From contig JAPLFL010000117.1 of NCBI GenBank assembly GCA_026390695.1, positions 1 to 64,000 of the forward strand: DNA of 64,000 bases, in the 5' to 3' direction. Numbering within the stretch: position 1 is the first letter of the stretch; each line of letters opens with the position of its first letter. The stretch comes from Candidatus Kapaibacterium sp. (GTDB taxonomy: Bacteria > Bacteroidota > Ignavibacteria > Kapaibacteriales > UBA2268). A program made the translations under genes and the position numbers. The notes below the pieces were generated by a model, which did not search any database, had not been told where the DNA came from, and saw only the letters and a program-made list of their open reading frames with translations. This document shows, one piece after another, positions 16,592 through 27,342 of the stretch.

Positions 16592-17422
16592 ATGCAAGTC
16601 AACGAATTCAAAACAATTGATGATTACTTGAATATGCAGCCGGATGAGGTTAAGGCAAATTTGGAAATTTTAAGAAAAACTATCAAAGATGCTGCTCCTG
16701 ATGCCGAGGAACTGATTAGTTACCAAATGCCAGCATTTAAATTCCATGGGATGTTGGTCTATTTCGCTGCTTTTAAAAATCATATTGGCTTCTATCCCGG
16801 TGCTACGGGAATTGAAAATTTTAAGGAAGAAATTAAATCCTATAAATGGGCTAAAGGCACTGTTCAATTTCCACTTGACAAAACTCTCCCCTTGGAACTG
16901 ATCACAAAAATAGTCCAGTTCAAAGTTCAGGAGAATTTGAATAAATATAATTTTAAAAAGAAATCAATTAAATCACAAAAAAATATTAAAATGAATATAC
17001 AAGAAAAAATTATGATAACGGTTACTGCAAGTGTCAATGCACCGATTGATAAGGTTTGGGAATTTTGGACAGGCACCGAACATATTTGCAGATGGAACAA
17101 TGCAAGTAACGATTGGCATACAACCAGAGCAGAAAATAATCTTCAAGTTGGAGGGAAGTTCCTATCTCGAATGGAAGCCAAGGACGGATCTATGGGCTTT
17201 GATTTCGAAGGCACTTATGATGCCGTCAAAACAAATGAATTGATCGAATATTCAATTATTGGTGGCAGGAAAGTTATTATAAAATTTAGCTTTGAAAATA
17301 ATCAAACAACAATTATTGAAACATTTGAAGCAGAAGCTATTAATTCGGTTGAATTGCAGAAAAATGGCTGGCAATCTATCTTGAACAATTTTAAAAGTTA
17401 TTCTGAAACAACTTTTTCCTGA
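16592..17422 (+). CDS. fusion of a DUF1801 (YdhG-like) domain and an SRPBCC/AHSA1 domain
   Basis: 276 residues. Residues 1-115 are DUF1801: TIDDYLNMQPDEVKANLEIL, ELISYQMPAFKFHGML, HIGFYPGATGIENF and WAKGTVQFPLDKTLPLELI. After a lysine-rich linker (FKKKSIKSQKN), residues 140-276 are an Hsp90-activator-like (AHSA1) SRPBCC domain, with TVTASVNAPIDKVWEFWTGT and VGGKFLSRMEAKDGSMGFDF. Each is normally a separate small protein; a Met at the junction (residue 134) could give a separate second product. Function unknown. It overlaps the convergent mobA gene by 32 bp. Confidence 0.75.
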   Translation: MQVNEFKTIDDYLNMQPDEVKANLEILRKTIKDAAPDAEELISYQMPAFKFHGMLVYFAAFKNHIGFYPGATGIENFKEEIKSYKWAKGTVQFPLDKTLPLELITKIVQFKVQENLNKYNFKKKSIKSQKNIKMNIQEKIMITVTASVNAPIDKVWEFWTGTEHICRWNNASNDWHTTRAENNLQVGGKFLSRMEAKDGSMGFDFEGTYDAVKTNELIEYSIIGGRKVIIKFSFENNQTTIIETFEAEAINSVELQKNGWQSILNNFKSYSETTFS

Positions 17423-18032
17423 TTATCTCATAATCCTCAGGTGTATTCATATTGAAGAATAAATCTTCTGAATATGCCGGATACATTTTGGGGAAATCTA
17501 AAATATTGGCTGAAACTGTGTCCAATAACTTATGCACGCTACAGCCACGTTTGCCTTGTTCATGATGACGAGTTTCAGGATCGGGATTTGATTTAATCAA
17601 ATTTTCCACTATTAGTAAAATTGATTTATCATACACTCCACACAGTTCCTGTACATAATTTTCAGCAAAAGCTACTGTCACAGGTTTATCATTTCTGTTA
17701 CTGATTATATAAGAAATGGCATCAGAACTAATCATCGGGATATCGCAGGATATAATCAAAGCCGAATCCGTCCGGCTGTGCGTTAAAGCTGAATGAATAC
17801 CTGAAATAGGGCCTTGACCCTTGAAAATATCTTCATATACAGGTAAATCAAGAAATGTGTATTCTTCAGGATTATTGCTGATTACTGAAATGCTCTCAAA
17901 GAGCGGTTGAAGCCTTGAAATGATTATTTCAATTACAGTTTTATCGCCGATTTTCATGAGAGATTTTTCTGTTCCCATTCTTGAACTCTTGCCACCGGCA
18001 AGGATAAAAGCGGATGAGTTTGTAAATTTCAT
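17391..18032 (-). CDS. mobA: molybdenum cofactor guanylyltransferase MobA
   Basis: 213 residues. The nucleotidyltransferase signature AFILAGGKSSRMGTEKSLMKIG is at the N-terminus, ISCDIPMIS gives the metal-binding Asp, and NMNTPEDYEII is the usual C-terminal ending. MobA attaches GMP to molybdenum-molybdopterin to make the bis-MGD cofactor used by nitrate, formate and similar reductases. It is downstream of moeA on the same strand with a 252-bp gap. No molybdoenzyme is encoded in this window. Confidence 0.85.
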   Translation of the reverse strand: MKFTNSSAFILAGGKSSRMGTEKSLMKIGDKTVIEIIISRLQPLFESISVISNNPEEYTFLDLPVYEDIFKGQGPISGIHSALTHSRTDSALIISCDIPMISSDAISYIISNRNDKPVTVAFAENYVQELCGVYDKSILLIVENLIKSNPDPETRHHEQGKRGCSVHKLLDTVSANILDFPKMYPAYSEDLFFNMNTPEDYEIIRKKLFQNNF

Positions 18033-18073
18033 AAAGTTTTAAATTTGAAAAAGTTAAAGAGAGATTTTGAAAA

Positions 18074-18160
18074 ATGAGGCTATCTCCAAAGAAAAATATT
18101 GCAAAAAATGTCATTTGAACACATCAATGACAAAAACGAAACTTATAAGACAGCCTATAT
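18074..18160. repeat. degenerate hairpin element in the mobA-moeA gap
   Basis: GAGGCTATCTCCAAAG on the left and ACTTATAAGACAGCCT on the right form an imperfect inverted repeat. Between them TGTCATTTGA / ATCAATGACA forms a nested hairpin. The ends resemble the element at 34113-34186 (GAGGCTGTCTC). I saw nothing else in the 252-bp gap. Confidence 0.4.
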
Positions 18161-18284
18161 GGGAGATTTCCTAATAGTGTAAGTGGCAAAGTACTGTATA
18201 ATATCTCCAGTAGCTATTCCCCATATTCTTCTTTCATTATTTTGACTGAACAATTATTTTTTCTTCCTTCAATAAATATCAGGG

Positions 18285-19523
18285 TCATATTCTTATACAT
18301 TCTACGTTTTCTCCTGCTTTAATATTGCTTTGATTTTCAGGAATAATAACTAAACAATTGGAGTTGCCAAGACTGATTAAATCACCAGACGAATTTCCCA
18401 AAAGGCACTCTACAAGGTATCTATTTGAATTTCTATCGTAATAAAATTTTCCGTTTTTAAAATGTGTTTTTTTATCATTTTTTGTTAAATCTTTGGTTAA
18501 TATAGCAGAGAAAATCCTATATTCTTCCTTTCTATAAATTTTATTTATCATTGGTCGAATAAAAATTTCAAAATTAACAAAACATGAAACAGGATTGCCA
18601 GGCAAGCTGAAAACCGGAATCAGTCTGTCTTTAAATTTATAAACATTAAATAAAATTGGCTTTCCTGGCTTGATATTAACTTTCCAAAAAATTCGCTCGC
18701 AATCAATATTCTCAAAAATCTCAGGCAAATAATCATGTTTACCAACTGATACTCCGCCCGTTGTTATTAGAAAATCGATGCCACTATTCAAAATCTCAGA
18801 AATTTTGTAATTCAAATATTCTTTATCATCCTGAATAATTCCATAATTTAAAGGATCCATTCCAATTTGTTTTAAAGCAGAAATGAGTGTATAAAGATTT
18901 GTATTGCGTATTTTATCTGCAGTTGGTTTTTCACTTATTGGGATTAATTCATCACCAGTTGAAAAAACTGCAATTTTAAGTTTTCCCAAAACTTTTACGA
19001 TATTTTTCCCACAAGCCGCTGCTGCCGCTATATTATTATGCGTAAGAATAGCTCCGCTTTTAACAGCAATTTCACCCAAAGCTAAATCTTCAGCCGCATA
19101 GCGGACATTCTTACCTATAATTATATCATTCTTGCCAGTTAAGTTCTCCCCATCGGGTTTATTGATGAGGTTTATCCTATTACGCTTTACTTCCACGTGT
19201 TCAATAGGAATAACCGTATCAGCCGCAGCAGGGATCTTGCTGCCTGTCATAATACTGATTGCTTGATTTTCGTCAATATTAAAATTTTGAAAATGACCAG
19301 CAGTAATTTCACCTGCATACTGCCAGGAACTTACATCTGGAGAATATTTTATAGCAAATCCATCCATAGCCGAATAGTTAAAAGGTGGCATATCGATATC
19401 TGTATAAATATCTTCGGCAAGGGTACAACCGATTGCGTCCATAAGATTTAGGGAAATGATCGAGGGATTGATTTTTCCGGCTAAATTATTGATTTTTTCT
19501 TCTGCTTCGTAGAAACTGATCAT
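18285..19523 (-). CDS. moeA: molybdopterin molybdenumtransferase MoeA
   Basis: 412 residues, the usual size. It shows the family blocks DMPPFNYSAMDGFAI, SIMTGSKIPAAADTVIPIE, AVFSTGDELIPI, FLITTGGVSVGKHDYLPE and FSLPGNPVSCFVNFEIFIRP. MoeA inserts molybdate into adenylated molybdopterin. It and mobA form a molybdenum-cofactor pair. No moaA-type genes lie within the window. Confidence 0.92.
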   Translation of the reverse strand: MISFYEAEEKINNLAGKINPSIISLNLMDAIGCTLAEDIYTDIDMPPFNYSAMDGFAIKYSPDVSSWQYAGEITAGHFQNFNIDENQAISIMTGSKIPAAADTVIPIEHVEVKRNRINLINKPDGENLTGKNDIIIGKNVRYAAEDLALGEIAVKSGAILTHNNIAAAAACGKNIVKVLGKLKIAVFSTGDELIPISEKPTADKIRNTNLYTLISALKQIGMDPLNYGIIQDDKEYLNYKISEILNSGIDFLITTGGVSVGKHDYLPEIFENIDCERIFWKVNIKPGKPILFNVYKFKDRLIPVFSLPGNPVSCFVNFEIFIRPMINKIYRKEEYRIFSAILTKDLTKNDKKTHFKNGKFYYDRNSNRYLVECLLGNSSGDLISLGNSNCLVIIPENQSNIKAGENVECIRI

Positions 19524-19639
19524 AAAAGGTAAATTAATTCAAAAGAAGAGTAACGTAATTAATCAATGAATATTTTATTCCCTTGCTCAAGATTTTTTCT
19601 ACAACTTTATAAATTTTAAAAATTTATAAAGTAAATTTC

Positions 19640-19812
19640 ATAATCCCAAATATTTCATTAAGATTTAACGTAATTGAAATATTATATGCTAATAAAGAGC
19701 TTTCTTAAATCTCCCCTGCCCCTCTTTTGCGGGTGAAGGGAATTAAGTTAAATCCCCCTTTGAAAAAAGGGTAGGGGGATTTTCTCTTGCATAATGAAAT
19801 ATTTGGGATAAT
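19640..19812 (-). repeat. MITE-like element, complete copy C
   Basis: A 173-bp element bounded by 21-bp inverted repeats, ATAATCCCAAATATTTCATTA at 19640-19660 and its complement at 19792-19812, differing at one base. The inside contains CCCCTCTTTTGCGGGTGAAG and a CCCCCTTTGAAAAAAGGG hairpin. In inverted orientation it aligns with the repeats at 3235-3421 and 910-983. It lies in the 463-bp gap between moeA and the phosphohexomutase gene, whose other content is a terminator at 19918-19953. Confidence 0.8.
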
Positions 19813-19917
19813 ACGAAGTACAACGTAAGATAATAGGATAAAGTGGTACTTGAAGTGGATTACCGTATGCGAAGGAATGATAATTTTGGCAAATATTTTA
19901 CTTAAGAGCAGCCTCTA

Positions 19918-19953
19918 TAGAAAAAAAATGTACTCAAGCTGGAGCCTGAGTAC
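19918..19953 (-). terminator. intrinsic terminator of the phosphohexomutase gene
   Basis: GTACTCA at 19930-19936 pairs with TGAGTAC at 19947-19953, with further GCT/AGC pairing inside. In the minus-strand direction it is followed by a run of eight or more T. It begins 34 bp after the stop of the gene at 19987-21387. Confidence 0.75.
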
Positions 19954-19986
19954 AATATTTTTTATCATCTTTATAACTTAATGTAT

Positions 19987-21387
19987 CTATTTTTTCAGTT
20001 TGAATCCTTCGTCTAATAATTCACTCACCATACTCATCGATTCTGCTTCAGCATAAAAGCGAATAAGCGGTTCTGTACCGGATGCACGAATCATAAGCCA
20101 GCCATTTTTAACATAGAATTTATATCCGTCAGTAGTATCAGTTTTTATAATTTCAAAACGTCCTAATGTTTTTGGTTTTTTCTCGCAAGCAGAAATAATT
20201 TGTTTTTTTAATTGCGGAGTTACCTTAACATCGCGGCGCCAATAGCGGTGAGTGCCGAATTCTTTGTCTAAATCGTTGCACAATGCATTAAGAGATTTTT
20301 TCTCGGCAGCCATAATTTCGAGAATGAGCATTGCATTGAATAAACCGTCGCGTTCGGGAATATGAAGAATAGTTCCCATTCCACCTGATTCTTCACCTCC
20401 GATAAGAATTTTCTCTTTGACCATTAATTTGGCTATGTATTTGAACCCGACAGGTGTCTCGTAAAGTTTTATTCCTTGTTTTTGGCAGTATAAGTTCACC
20501 ATCGAGGTAAGGGTGACAGTTTTAGCAACAGCACCACGTTTTTTACGTTTTTCGAATAAGTATTTAAGAATAATCATAAATATTTTATGAGAATCGACGA
20601 AATTACCTTCGTGATCAACTAATCCTAATCTATCGGCGTCACCGTCAGTTGCAATTCCAATGTCATATTTACCCAAGCGCACCTGATCCATCATATCATT
20701 AAGATGCTCCTGAATTGGTTCCGGATGATCAAGATCACCGAAGGAAGGATTATAAATTGAGTTAATCTCTTCGGTTCCAGGAATCAGCATACCAAAAGTA
20801 TTGATTCCGGCTCCATACATAGGATTATATAAAATTTTAAACTTTGCTGCTTTAATCAGATCAACATCAACTTTCTTTTTTATATAACGGATATATGATT
20901 CTTTGGCATTGAAAATACGTAATTTACGGTTGTTCATATAATCATCGACCGATTTATATGCCATTTGTATAGGTTTTGCTTCGATTTTACGTAATTCAGT
21001 TTCAAGAGTGGCAATCTGCTCAGGACTTGCTGGTCCGCCAAATGCACCTTTAACCTTAAAACCGTTATAATTTGCAGGATTATGACTTGCAGTAATCACC
21101 AGTCCAAGGTTAGTGCCTTTTTGCTTTGTATGAAAAGAGACCTGAGGAGTAGAAGAAAAAGTATCGGTTATATGAACGATAATACCTTGCCATGCAAGAA
21201 TCTGCGCTACTTCATAAGCAAACTCTTTCGACAGAAAGCGAGTATCATAGCCGATTACAACCGATTGAGGCTCTTTGAATTCTTTTTTCAAATATTTAGC
21301 GGTTGCCATAGCCACAAGTTGCAGATTACTAAAAGTAAAATCGCGTGCAATTTCTCCACGCCACCCATCAGTACCAAAAACAATCAT
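19987..21387 (-). CDS. phosphoglucomutase/phosphomannomutase family protein
   Basis: 466 residues from the ATG at 21387. This is preferred over the TTG at 21399 because the intervening GAGAAG can serve as ribosome binding site. Motifs: FGTDGWRG at the start, the phosphoserine loop VITASHNPANYNGFK, the metal loop DGDADRLG, the sugar loop GGEESGG and the phosphate loop RASGTEPLIRFY. It interconverts hexose 1- and 6-phosphates; whether glucose, mannose or glucosamine is preferred cannot be told. The gene has its own terminator and lies beside enolase. Confidence 0.9.
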   Translation of the reverse strand: MIVFGTDGWRGEIARDFTFSNLQLVAMATAKYLKKEFKEPQSVVIGYDTRFLSKEFAYEVAQILAWQGIIVHITDTFSSTPQVSFHTKQKGTNLGLVITASHNPANYNGFKVKGAFGGPASPEQIATLETELRKIEAKPIQMAYKSVDDYMNNRKLRIFNAKESYIRYIKKKVDVDLIKAAKFKILYNPMYGAGINTFGMLIPGTEEINSIYNPSFGDLDHPEPIQEHLNDMMDQVRLGKYDIGIATDGDADRLGLVDHEGNFVDSHKIFMIILKYLFEKRKKRGAVAKTVTLTSMVNLYCQKQGIKLYETPVGFKYIAKLMVKEKILIGGEESGGMGTILHIPERDGLFNAMLILEIMAAEKKSLNALCNDLDKEFGTHRYWRRDVKVTPQLKKQIISACEKKPKTLGRFEIIKTDTTDGYKFYVKNGWLMIRASGTEPLIRFYAEAESMSMVSELLDEGFKLKK

Positions 21388-21513
21388 TTCACTTCTCAAA
21401 AAGTTAATATAAAAATTTATTATTCAATTCACACTGTCTTTTGTGCATTTGACGAAATCTATTTTTTGTGGAATGAGATTACTTCATCTGCATAAATAAC
21501 ATAAAAAAATTTT

Positions 21514-22827
<1,314 letters not shown>

Positions 22828-22929
22828 TTAAAGAACGAATAAATATCACATTTCCTTAATTTTGAATTAAACAAATGATTAAGAAACTTTTGATTTTATA
22901 CTTTCAATTTTTGACTTTATAATTTTCAA

Positions 22930-23259
22930 CTAATTTGCGCTGTGGTAATCCAATTTGCTGGTAATTTTGGCTTTTGGTACCGCACCGACAATAGTATCGA
23001 CTACGGAACCGTTTTTGAAAATCAGTAGCGTTGGTATAGAGCGAACACCAAATTCCATAGCGGTTTTCTGGTTATTATCAACGTCTAATTTGGTAATTTT
23101 AACTTTGCCTTCATATTCACCGGATAATTCTTCAAGAATCGGTGCAATCATGCGACAGGGGCCGCACCATGTAGCCCAAAAATCTACTAAAACAGGAACA
23201 TTGGATTTTTTTACTTCCGAATCAAAGTTCGCATCAGTTACATGTATTGGATGAGCCAT
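22930..23259 (-). CDS. trxA: thioredoxin
   Basis: 109 residues with the redox site [14 protein letters not shown] (C32, C35), cis-Pro in [14 protein letters not shown] and the usual length. It is the general cytoplasmic disulfide reductant. It stands alone, about 135 bp upstream of enolase on the same strand. AGGAGT lies upstream of the start. Confidence 0.95.
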   Translation of the reverse strand: MAHPIHVTDANFDSEVKKSNVPVLVDFWATWCGPCRMIAPILEELSGEYEGKVKITKLDVDNNQKTAMEFGVRSIPTLLIFKNGSVVDTIVGAVPKAKITSKLDYHSAN

Positions 23260-23359
23260 CTTTACTCCTTTTATTAATTATGTATTATATTTCAAAATAC
23301 AAAATTACGAAATTTTTGCGAAACTATCACATATTAAATTAAAGTTAATAAAATTTTCG

Positions 23360-23367
23360 TATTTTTG
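23360..23367 (+). promoter_or_regulatory. candidate -7 box (TAnnTTTG) for the TonB receptor gene
   Basis: TATTTTTG matches the Bacteroidota -7 consensus TAnnTTTG exactly. No convincing -33 TTTG lies at the right distance upstream. The expected transcript start would be near 23373. Confidence 0.3.
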
Positions 23368-23465
23368 ATGAAAGTTAATTATTATATCAAATAAAAATAG
23401 ATGAAAGTTAGAATAGAAGAGGATAATTTGTGCTACTTGCTCAGTAGTAATGTGCTTTTTAAAAC

Positions 23466-23562
23466 CTACACACCCTCTAACCACAACTTAATAGAAGGGG
23501 GGCAAAACTCTTTTAATTCAACACCTACTCTAACAAGAGTGGGTCGGGGAGTGTGTAAAGAC
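23466..23562 (+). repeat. dispersed repeat (second family) at the 5' end of the TonB receptor frame
   Basis: ACACACCCTCTAACC on the left and GGTCGGGGAGTGTGT on the right form an imperfect inverted repeat. The right part, CTCTAACAAGAGTGGGTCGG, resembles the complement of 35392-35440 (CTCTAACAAGATGGGGTCGG). The repeat is read through in frame by the longest version of the downstream gene, giving low-quality protein sequence. Confidence 0.6.
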
Positions 23563-23673
23563 TCAGCAGGGAACTCTAATTCAATTCTTTATAGTTTTCC
23601 AAACAAAAACATATCCCCAATAATCTCCAAAGGAGAGGTAGTAAAGCCAAGCTCCAACTCTCTCTCCTTCGGG

Positions 23674-25902
23674 GTGAAATGGGAATTGGTACTTGCTGTC
23701 CTTATACCATTGCTATTATTTATCGTCGCACCCAATCTCTATTGTCAAGACTACTGCGCTGTGAGAGGAAAAGTAATAGATTCGTTAGACTATAAACCGG
23801 TTTTTGGTGCTAAGGTATGGATCGCTGGAACCAGATTAGGATGTCTTACTAATAAATTGGGAGAATTTAATTTCGATAGTGTGCGGGTTAATAAATATAA
23901 ACTCATGGTGCATTTTGGAGCTTTTGAGAAAGATACAATTCTTGAAATGAAGAAGAATGAAACAATCTCAGTTAATATTTATATGAGAACCTATTATACT
24001 GAAGATGATCTTTACCATTCCTATAAATCACATGATATGGTCGTAACCGCCACCCGGCACGCACAAGCCATACAGGATGTACCTATCACAGTTGGTTTGG
24101 TTAAGGGTGAATTATTGGCAAACAGAAATATTAATAGACTTGATGAAGCTCTGCTGCACGTGCCGGGTGTGACAATGAACGGTGATCAGATTAGTATCCG
24201 CGGATCATCGGGATTTGCTTTTGGTGTGGGTTCCCGCGTTGCTCTGCTGGTGGACGGCTTTCCGATGCTTTCTGGCGATCAGGGCGATATTAAGATGGAT
24301 GCTCTCCCTCTTTTTAATACAGAAAAAATTGAAATTGTTAAGGGTGCTGGGTCTGCTCTTTACGGAACAAGCGCACTGGGTGGTGTTGTAAATGTGATAA
24401 CAAAGGCAGCATCCATTAAACCTGAGTTCAACTGCCGAATTTCATCTGGTTTTTTCAATCCCATTCGTATTTCGCAGTGGAAATATACCGATAAATTACA
24501 ATTTAACTCAAGTGCTGATTTGTCTTATTCTCAAAGGATTGGAGACCTTGGATTCTGGCTCTCCGGTGGCTACTACAATGATAATAATTATCGTAAACAA
24601 GATAGATCGGAAAGATATAATATTTATTCGAAAATTAAATATGGAATTAGTCAGAATTTTAATAGTACAATATTTGTAGGTTTTGCCCGAGAAAATAGCG
24701 ACGATTATATTTATTGGAATTCTCTGGATTCTGCTACCTATCCCGGAGATACGAATACCAAAGAGAGAATTGTTTCTTCAAAATATAATTTATTTTCAAC
24801 AAGTAATTATATAATTGATACGCAAAGTTTTTTAACTATTCAAGCAGGAATTTATCATACTGTATTCAATAATTTTTATGATGCTTCGGAGTTGAATTAC
24901 CGCTCCTCAAGCGCTAATGCTTACAATATCGAAGCTATTCTGAATTCCACTTCCGGTGGTTTGAACTTGACTTATGGTTTGAAAAGCGGCTATAATACAG
25001 TTGAATCGAAGGTTTTTGGTGGATCGAATCATCAGATTCTTGCAGCAATTTATTCTCAAGCCGAATATTCGAAAGTTAAAGATATTATCTTTACATTAGG
25101 TGTCCGAGCAGATTATGATAAAATTTCAAATTCGGATGAGAATCTCGAACTATCTCCCAAACTCGGCATTAGCTATAAACTTACTGATGATTTGAGCTTA
25201 CGTTTGTCTGGTGGTCGTGGCTTCCGCAGCCCGCTTATTGCCGAAAGATTTGCTTCATTGCCTTATTCTGCTTTTAAAGTTGTTCCGAATCCCGCTCTGA
25301 AACCTGAGAAAAGCTGGTCATTCGAAATAGGTGCAAATTATAATTATTCTATAAAAAACTACGCATCGACTCTGGATCTTTCTATTTTTGATAATGAACT
25401 TGCTGATATGATCGAACCTAAGATTAGTAAAGCCTCTGCAGGTAATATTCAATTTATGAATGTTACTCATGCAAGAATATACGGCATGGAAATTAGCCAT
25501 AGTTCTTTGATATTTAATTTATTGGGAATTGAAGTCGGTGCAGCGCTTATGAATCCAAGGGATTTGGATTCTAATACTGTTCTGAAATATCGTCCTAAAA
25601 TATCTGGAAATATCGGAATTTGGCTGCCTCTGGGTTTTATGGATATTCAGGCTGAATATCGACATGTGGCTCGTGTCGCAACAATTGATCCTGAGTTGCT
25701 TCTTCAGATTCCAAATGCTGACGTGAGGCTCCCAATCAACGTTATCGACTTGCGTACCATATTCAATATTGATAAAATATCAAATATACCTCTGAAACTG
25801 ACTTTTAATATTAAAAATCTTACTGATTATTACTTCACTAAAATACCGGGGAATTTAGCGCCGGTGCGCTTCTTTTCATTACAAGCGACTCTTAAGTTAT
25901 AA
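23674..25902 (+). CDS. TonB-dependent outer-membrane receptor
   Basis: I prefer the GTG at 23674. It yields a clean signal peptide (VKWELVLAVLIPLLLFIVAP...YCQ), while the open frame from ATG 23401 adds 91 residues made largely of a dispersed repeat. The mature protein (743 residues in all) has a carboxypeptidase-like domain (VRGKVIDSLDYKPVFGAKVW), then a plug domain (HDMVVTATRHAQAIQDVPIT, SIRGSSGFAFGVGSRVALLVDGFP, IEIVKGAGSALYGTSALGGV) and a 22-strand barrel ending in a TonB-receptor C-terminus (PVRFFSLQATLKL). It imports an unknown siderophore, cofactor or glycan fragment using TonB energy. No linked uptake genes are visible. Confidence 0.88.
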   Translation: MKWELVLAVLIPLLLFIVAPNLYCQDYCAVRGKVIDSLDYKPVFGAKVWIAGTRLGCLTNKLGEFNFDSVRVNKYKLMVHFGAFEKDTILEMKKNETISVNIYMRTYYTEDDLYHSYKSHDMVVTATRHAQAIQDVPITVGLVKGELLANRNINRLDEALLHVPGVTMNGDQISIRGSSGFAFGVGSRVALLVDGFPMLSGDQGDIKMDALPLFNTEKIEIVKGAGSALYGTSALGGVVNVITKAASIKPEFNCRISSGFFNPIRISQWKYTDKLQFNSSADLSYSQRIGDLGFWLSGGYYNDNNYRKQDRSERYNIYSKIKYGISQNFNSTIFVGFARENSDDYIYWNSLDSATYPGDTNTKERIVSSKYNLFSTSNYIIDTQSFLTIQAGIYHTVFNNFYDASELNYRSSSANAYNIEAILNSTSGGLNLTYGLKSGYNTVESKVFGGSNHQILAAIYSQAEYSKVKDIIFTLGVRADYDKISNSDENLELSPKLGISYKLTDDLSLRLSGGRGFRSPLIAERFASLPYSAFKVVPNPALKPEKSWSFEIGANYNYSIKNYASTLDLSIFDNELADMIEPKISKASAGNIQFMNVTHARIYGMEISHSSLIFNLLGIEVGAALMNPRDLDSNTVLKYRPKISGNIGIWLPLGFMDIQAEYRHVARVATIDPELLLQIPNADVRLPINVIDLRTIFNIDKISNIPLKLTFNIKNLTDYYFTKIPGNLAPVRFFSLQATLKL

Positions 25903-25913
25903 AGTTGTAACTT

Positions 25914-26999
25914 TTAACTTTCTTCAAAGAGATCAACATGAACATTCCAACCGTAAATATCTTCAATTTCGCTGTGCTGAATGCCGGTAATTGTGTCGTA
26001 GAGCCGCTGGGCAATAGGTCCGATTTGATTGTCATTTATTGTAATATTATTCCCACGATATGAAAGAAGTCCGACAGGTGATATAACAGCCGCAGTACCT
26101 GTTCCGAAGACTTCGTTCAGTTTGCCGTCATTATGAGCTTCAAAAACTTCTTCAACTGTGATAAGGCGCTCTGAAACTTTCATTCCCCAATCTTTTGCTA
26201 ATGTTATTACAGTGTCCCTCGTCACTCCATTAAGAATAGTACCATTGTCAAGAGGTGGCGTGATAAGTTCACCATCAATTACAAAAACAATATTCATGGC
26301 TCCAACTTCATCGATAAAAGCCCGTGAAACGGCATCTAACCACAATACCTGAGCAAATCCCATTTCTTTGGCTTTTTTCCCGCCCAGCAGTGAAGAAGCG
26401 TAATTAGCGGCTGTTTTGGCTGCTCCTAAGCCTCCGCGAACAGCGCGAGCATATTCACTTGAAACTAAAATTTTTACGGGTGCCATTCCATCGGGATAAT
26501 ACGAAGCCACCGGTGAGGTCATAATGATCAATCTATATGAACTGGAAACCTGAACACCGAGAAAATTTCCTGATCCGAACACGAAGGGTCTGAAATAAAG
26601 TGACTGAGTGCGCTTGGACGGAACCCACTTGCTGTCGATTTTAACTAATTCTTTCATTGCATCAATTAAGGTTGCCGTATCATATCTTGGGATACACAGT
26701 CTGTCTGCTGAATAATTAAGTCTGGCTGCGTTTTTGTGAGGTCTGAAAATATTGACACCGCCACGGACGGAACGAAATGCCTTGAGTCCCTCAAAAATTG
26801 TTTGACCGTAATGCAGCGTACAGAGGGCGGGTTCGATTTGCATAGCTCCATAAGGCACAATGGCTCCATCATCCCATTTGCCATCAACGTAATCCGACAT
26901 AAACATGTGGTCGGAAAAGTAAACACCGAAACCTAAATTATCCCAATTTACATTATTAATTCGTGTATTTGTTGTCTTTGTTACAGGGAATAAATTCAT
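25914..26999 (-). CDS. ilvE: branched-chain amino acid aminotransferase
   Basis: 361 residues from the ATG at 26999, chosen because GGAGA lies about 8 bp upstream; the frame is open to an earlier start at 27044. Family signatures: LHYGQTIFEGLKAFRS, NAARLNYSADRLCIP, LYFRPFVFGSG, the PLP-lysine region GLGAAKTAANYA and GTGTAAVISPVG. It transfers the amino group between glutamate and the keto acids of leucine, isoleucine and valine, and is of the longer eukaryote-like (class II) type. The 343-bp region upstream (27000-27342) shows no gene or clear motif. Confidence 0.93.
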   Translation of the reverse strand: MNLFPVTKTTNTRINNVNWDNLGFGVYFSDHMFMSDYVDGKWDDGAIVPYGAMQIEPALCTLHYGQTIFEGLKAFRSVRGGVNIFRPHKNAARLNYSADRLCIPRYDTATLIDAMKELVKIDSKWVPSKRTQSLYFRPFVFGSGNFLGVQVSSSYRLIIMTSPVASYYPDGMAPVKILVSSEYARAVRGGLGAAKTAANYASSLLGGKKAKEMGFAQVLWLDAVSRAFIDEVGAMNIVFVIDGELITPPLDNGTILNGVTRDTVITLAKDWGMKVSERLITVEEVFEAHNDGKLNEVFGTGTAAVISPVGLLSYRGNNITINDNQIGPIAQRLYDTITGIQHSEIEDIYGWNVHVDLFEES

Positions 27000-27342
27000 T
27001 ATTTTCTCCAAAAAGGGTATTTTAATTTTTAATTTAATTTTCAAAAAAGCAAGTTAATTGTTTTTGATTAATCTGCCTAATACTTAGACGGATAATAAAA
27101 AAAAATATTTTTGATGATTGGTTAGTGCTTAAATAAAAAATTTGCCTGGAAGTATCTTAGAAAAAAATAAATATATGGTGCCAATATAAGGACTAAGCAT
27201 CTATCAATTCGATACTTAGGACTAACAGTATAAAATATTAATTCATTTTTATCTTTTTAATGAATTAATTACAACAATGTTGAATTAGTTTAATTACATA
27301 AAATTCAACACTTAAGGTTCAACTTTATGAACATTAAAAACA

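Noticed and set aside
27000-27342. Leader regulation (attenuator or T-box) before ilvE
   Set aside because: No leader peptide rich in branched amino acids, no terminator stem and no T-box sequence found.
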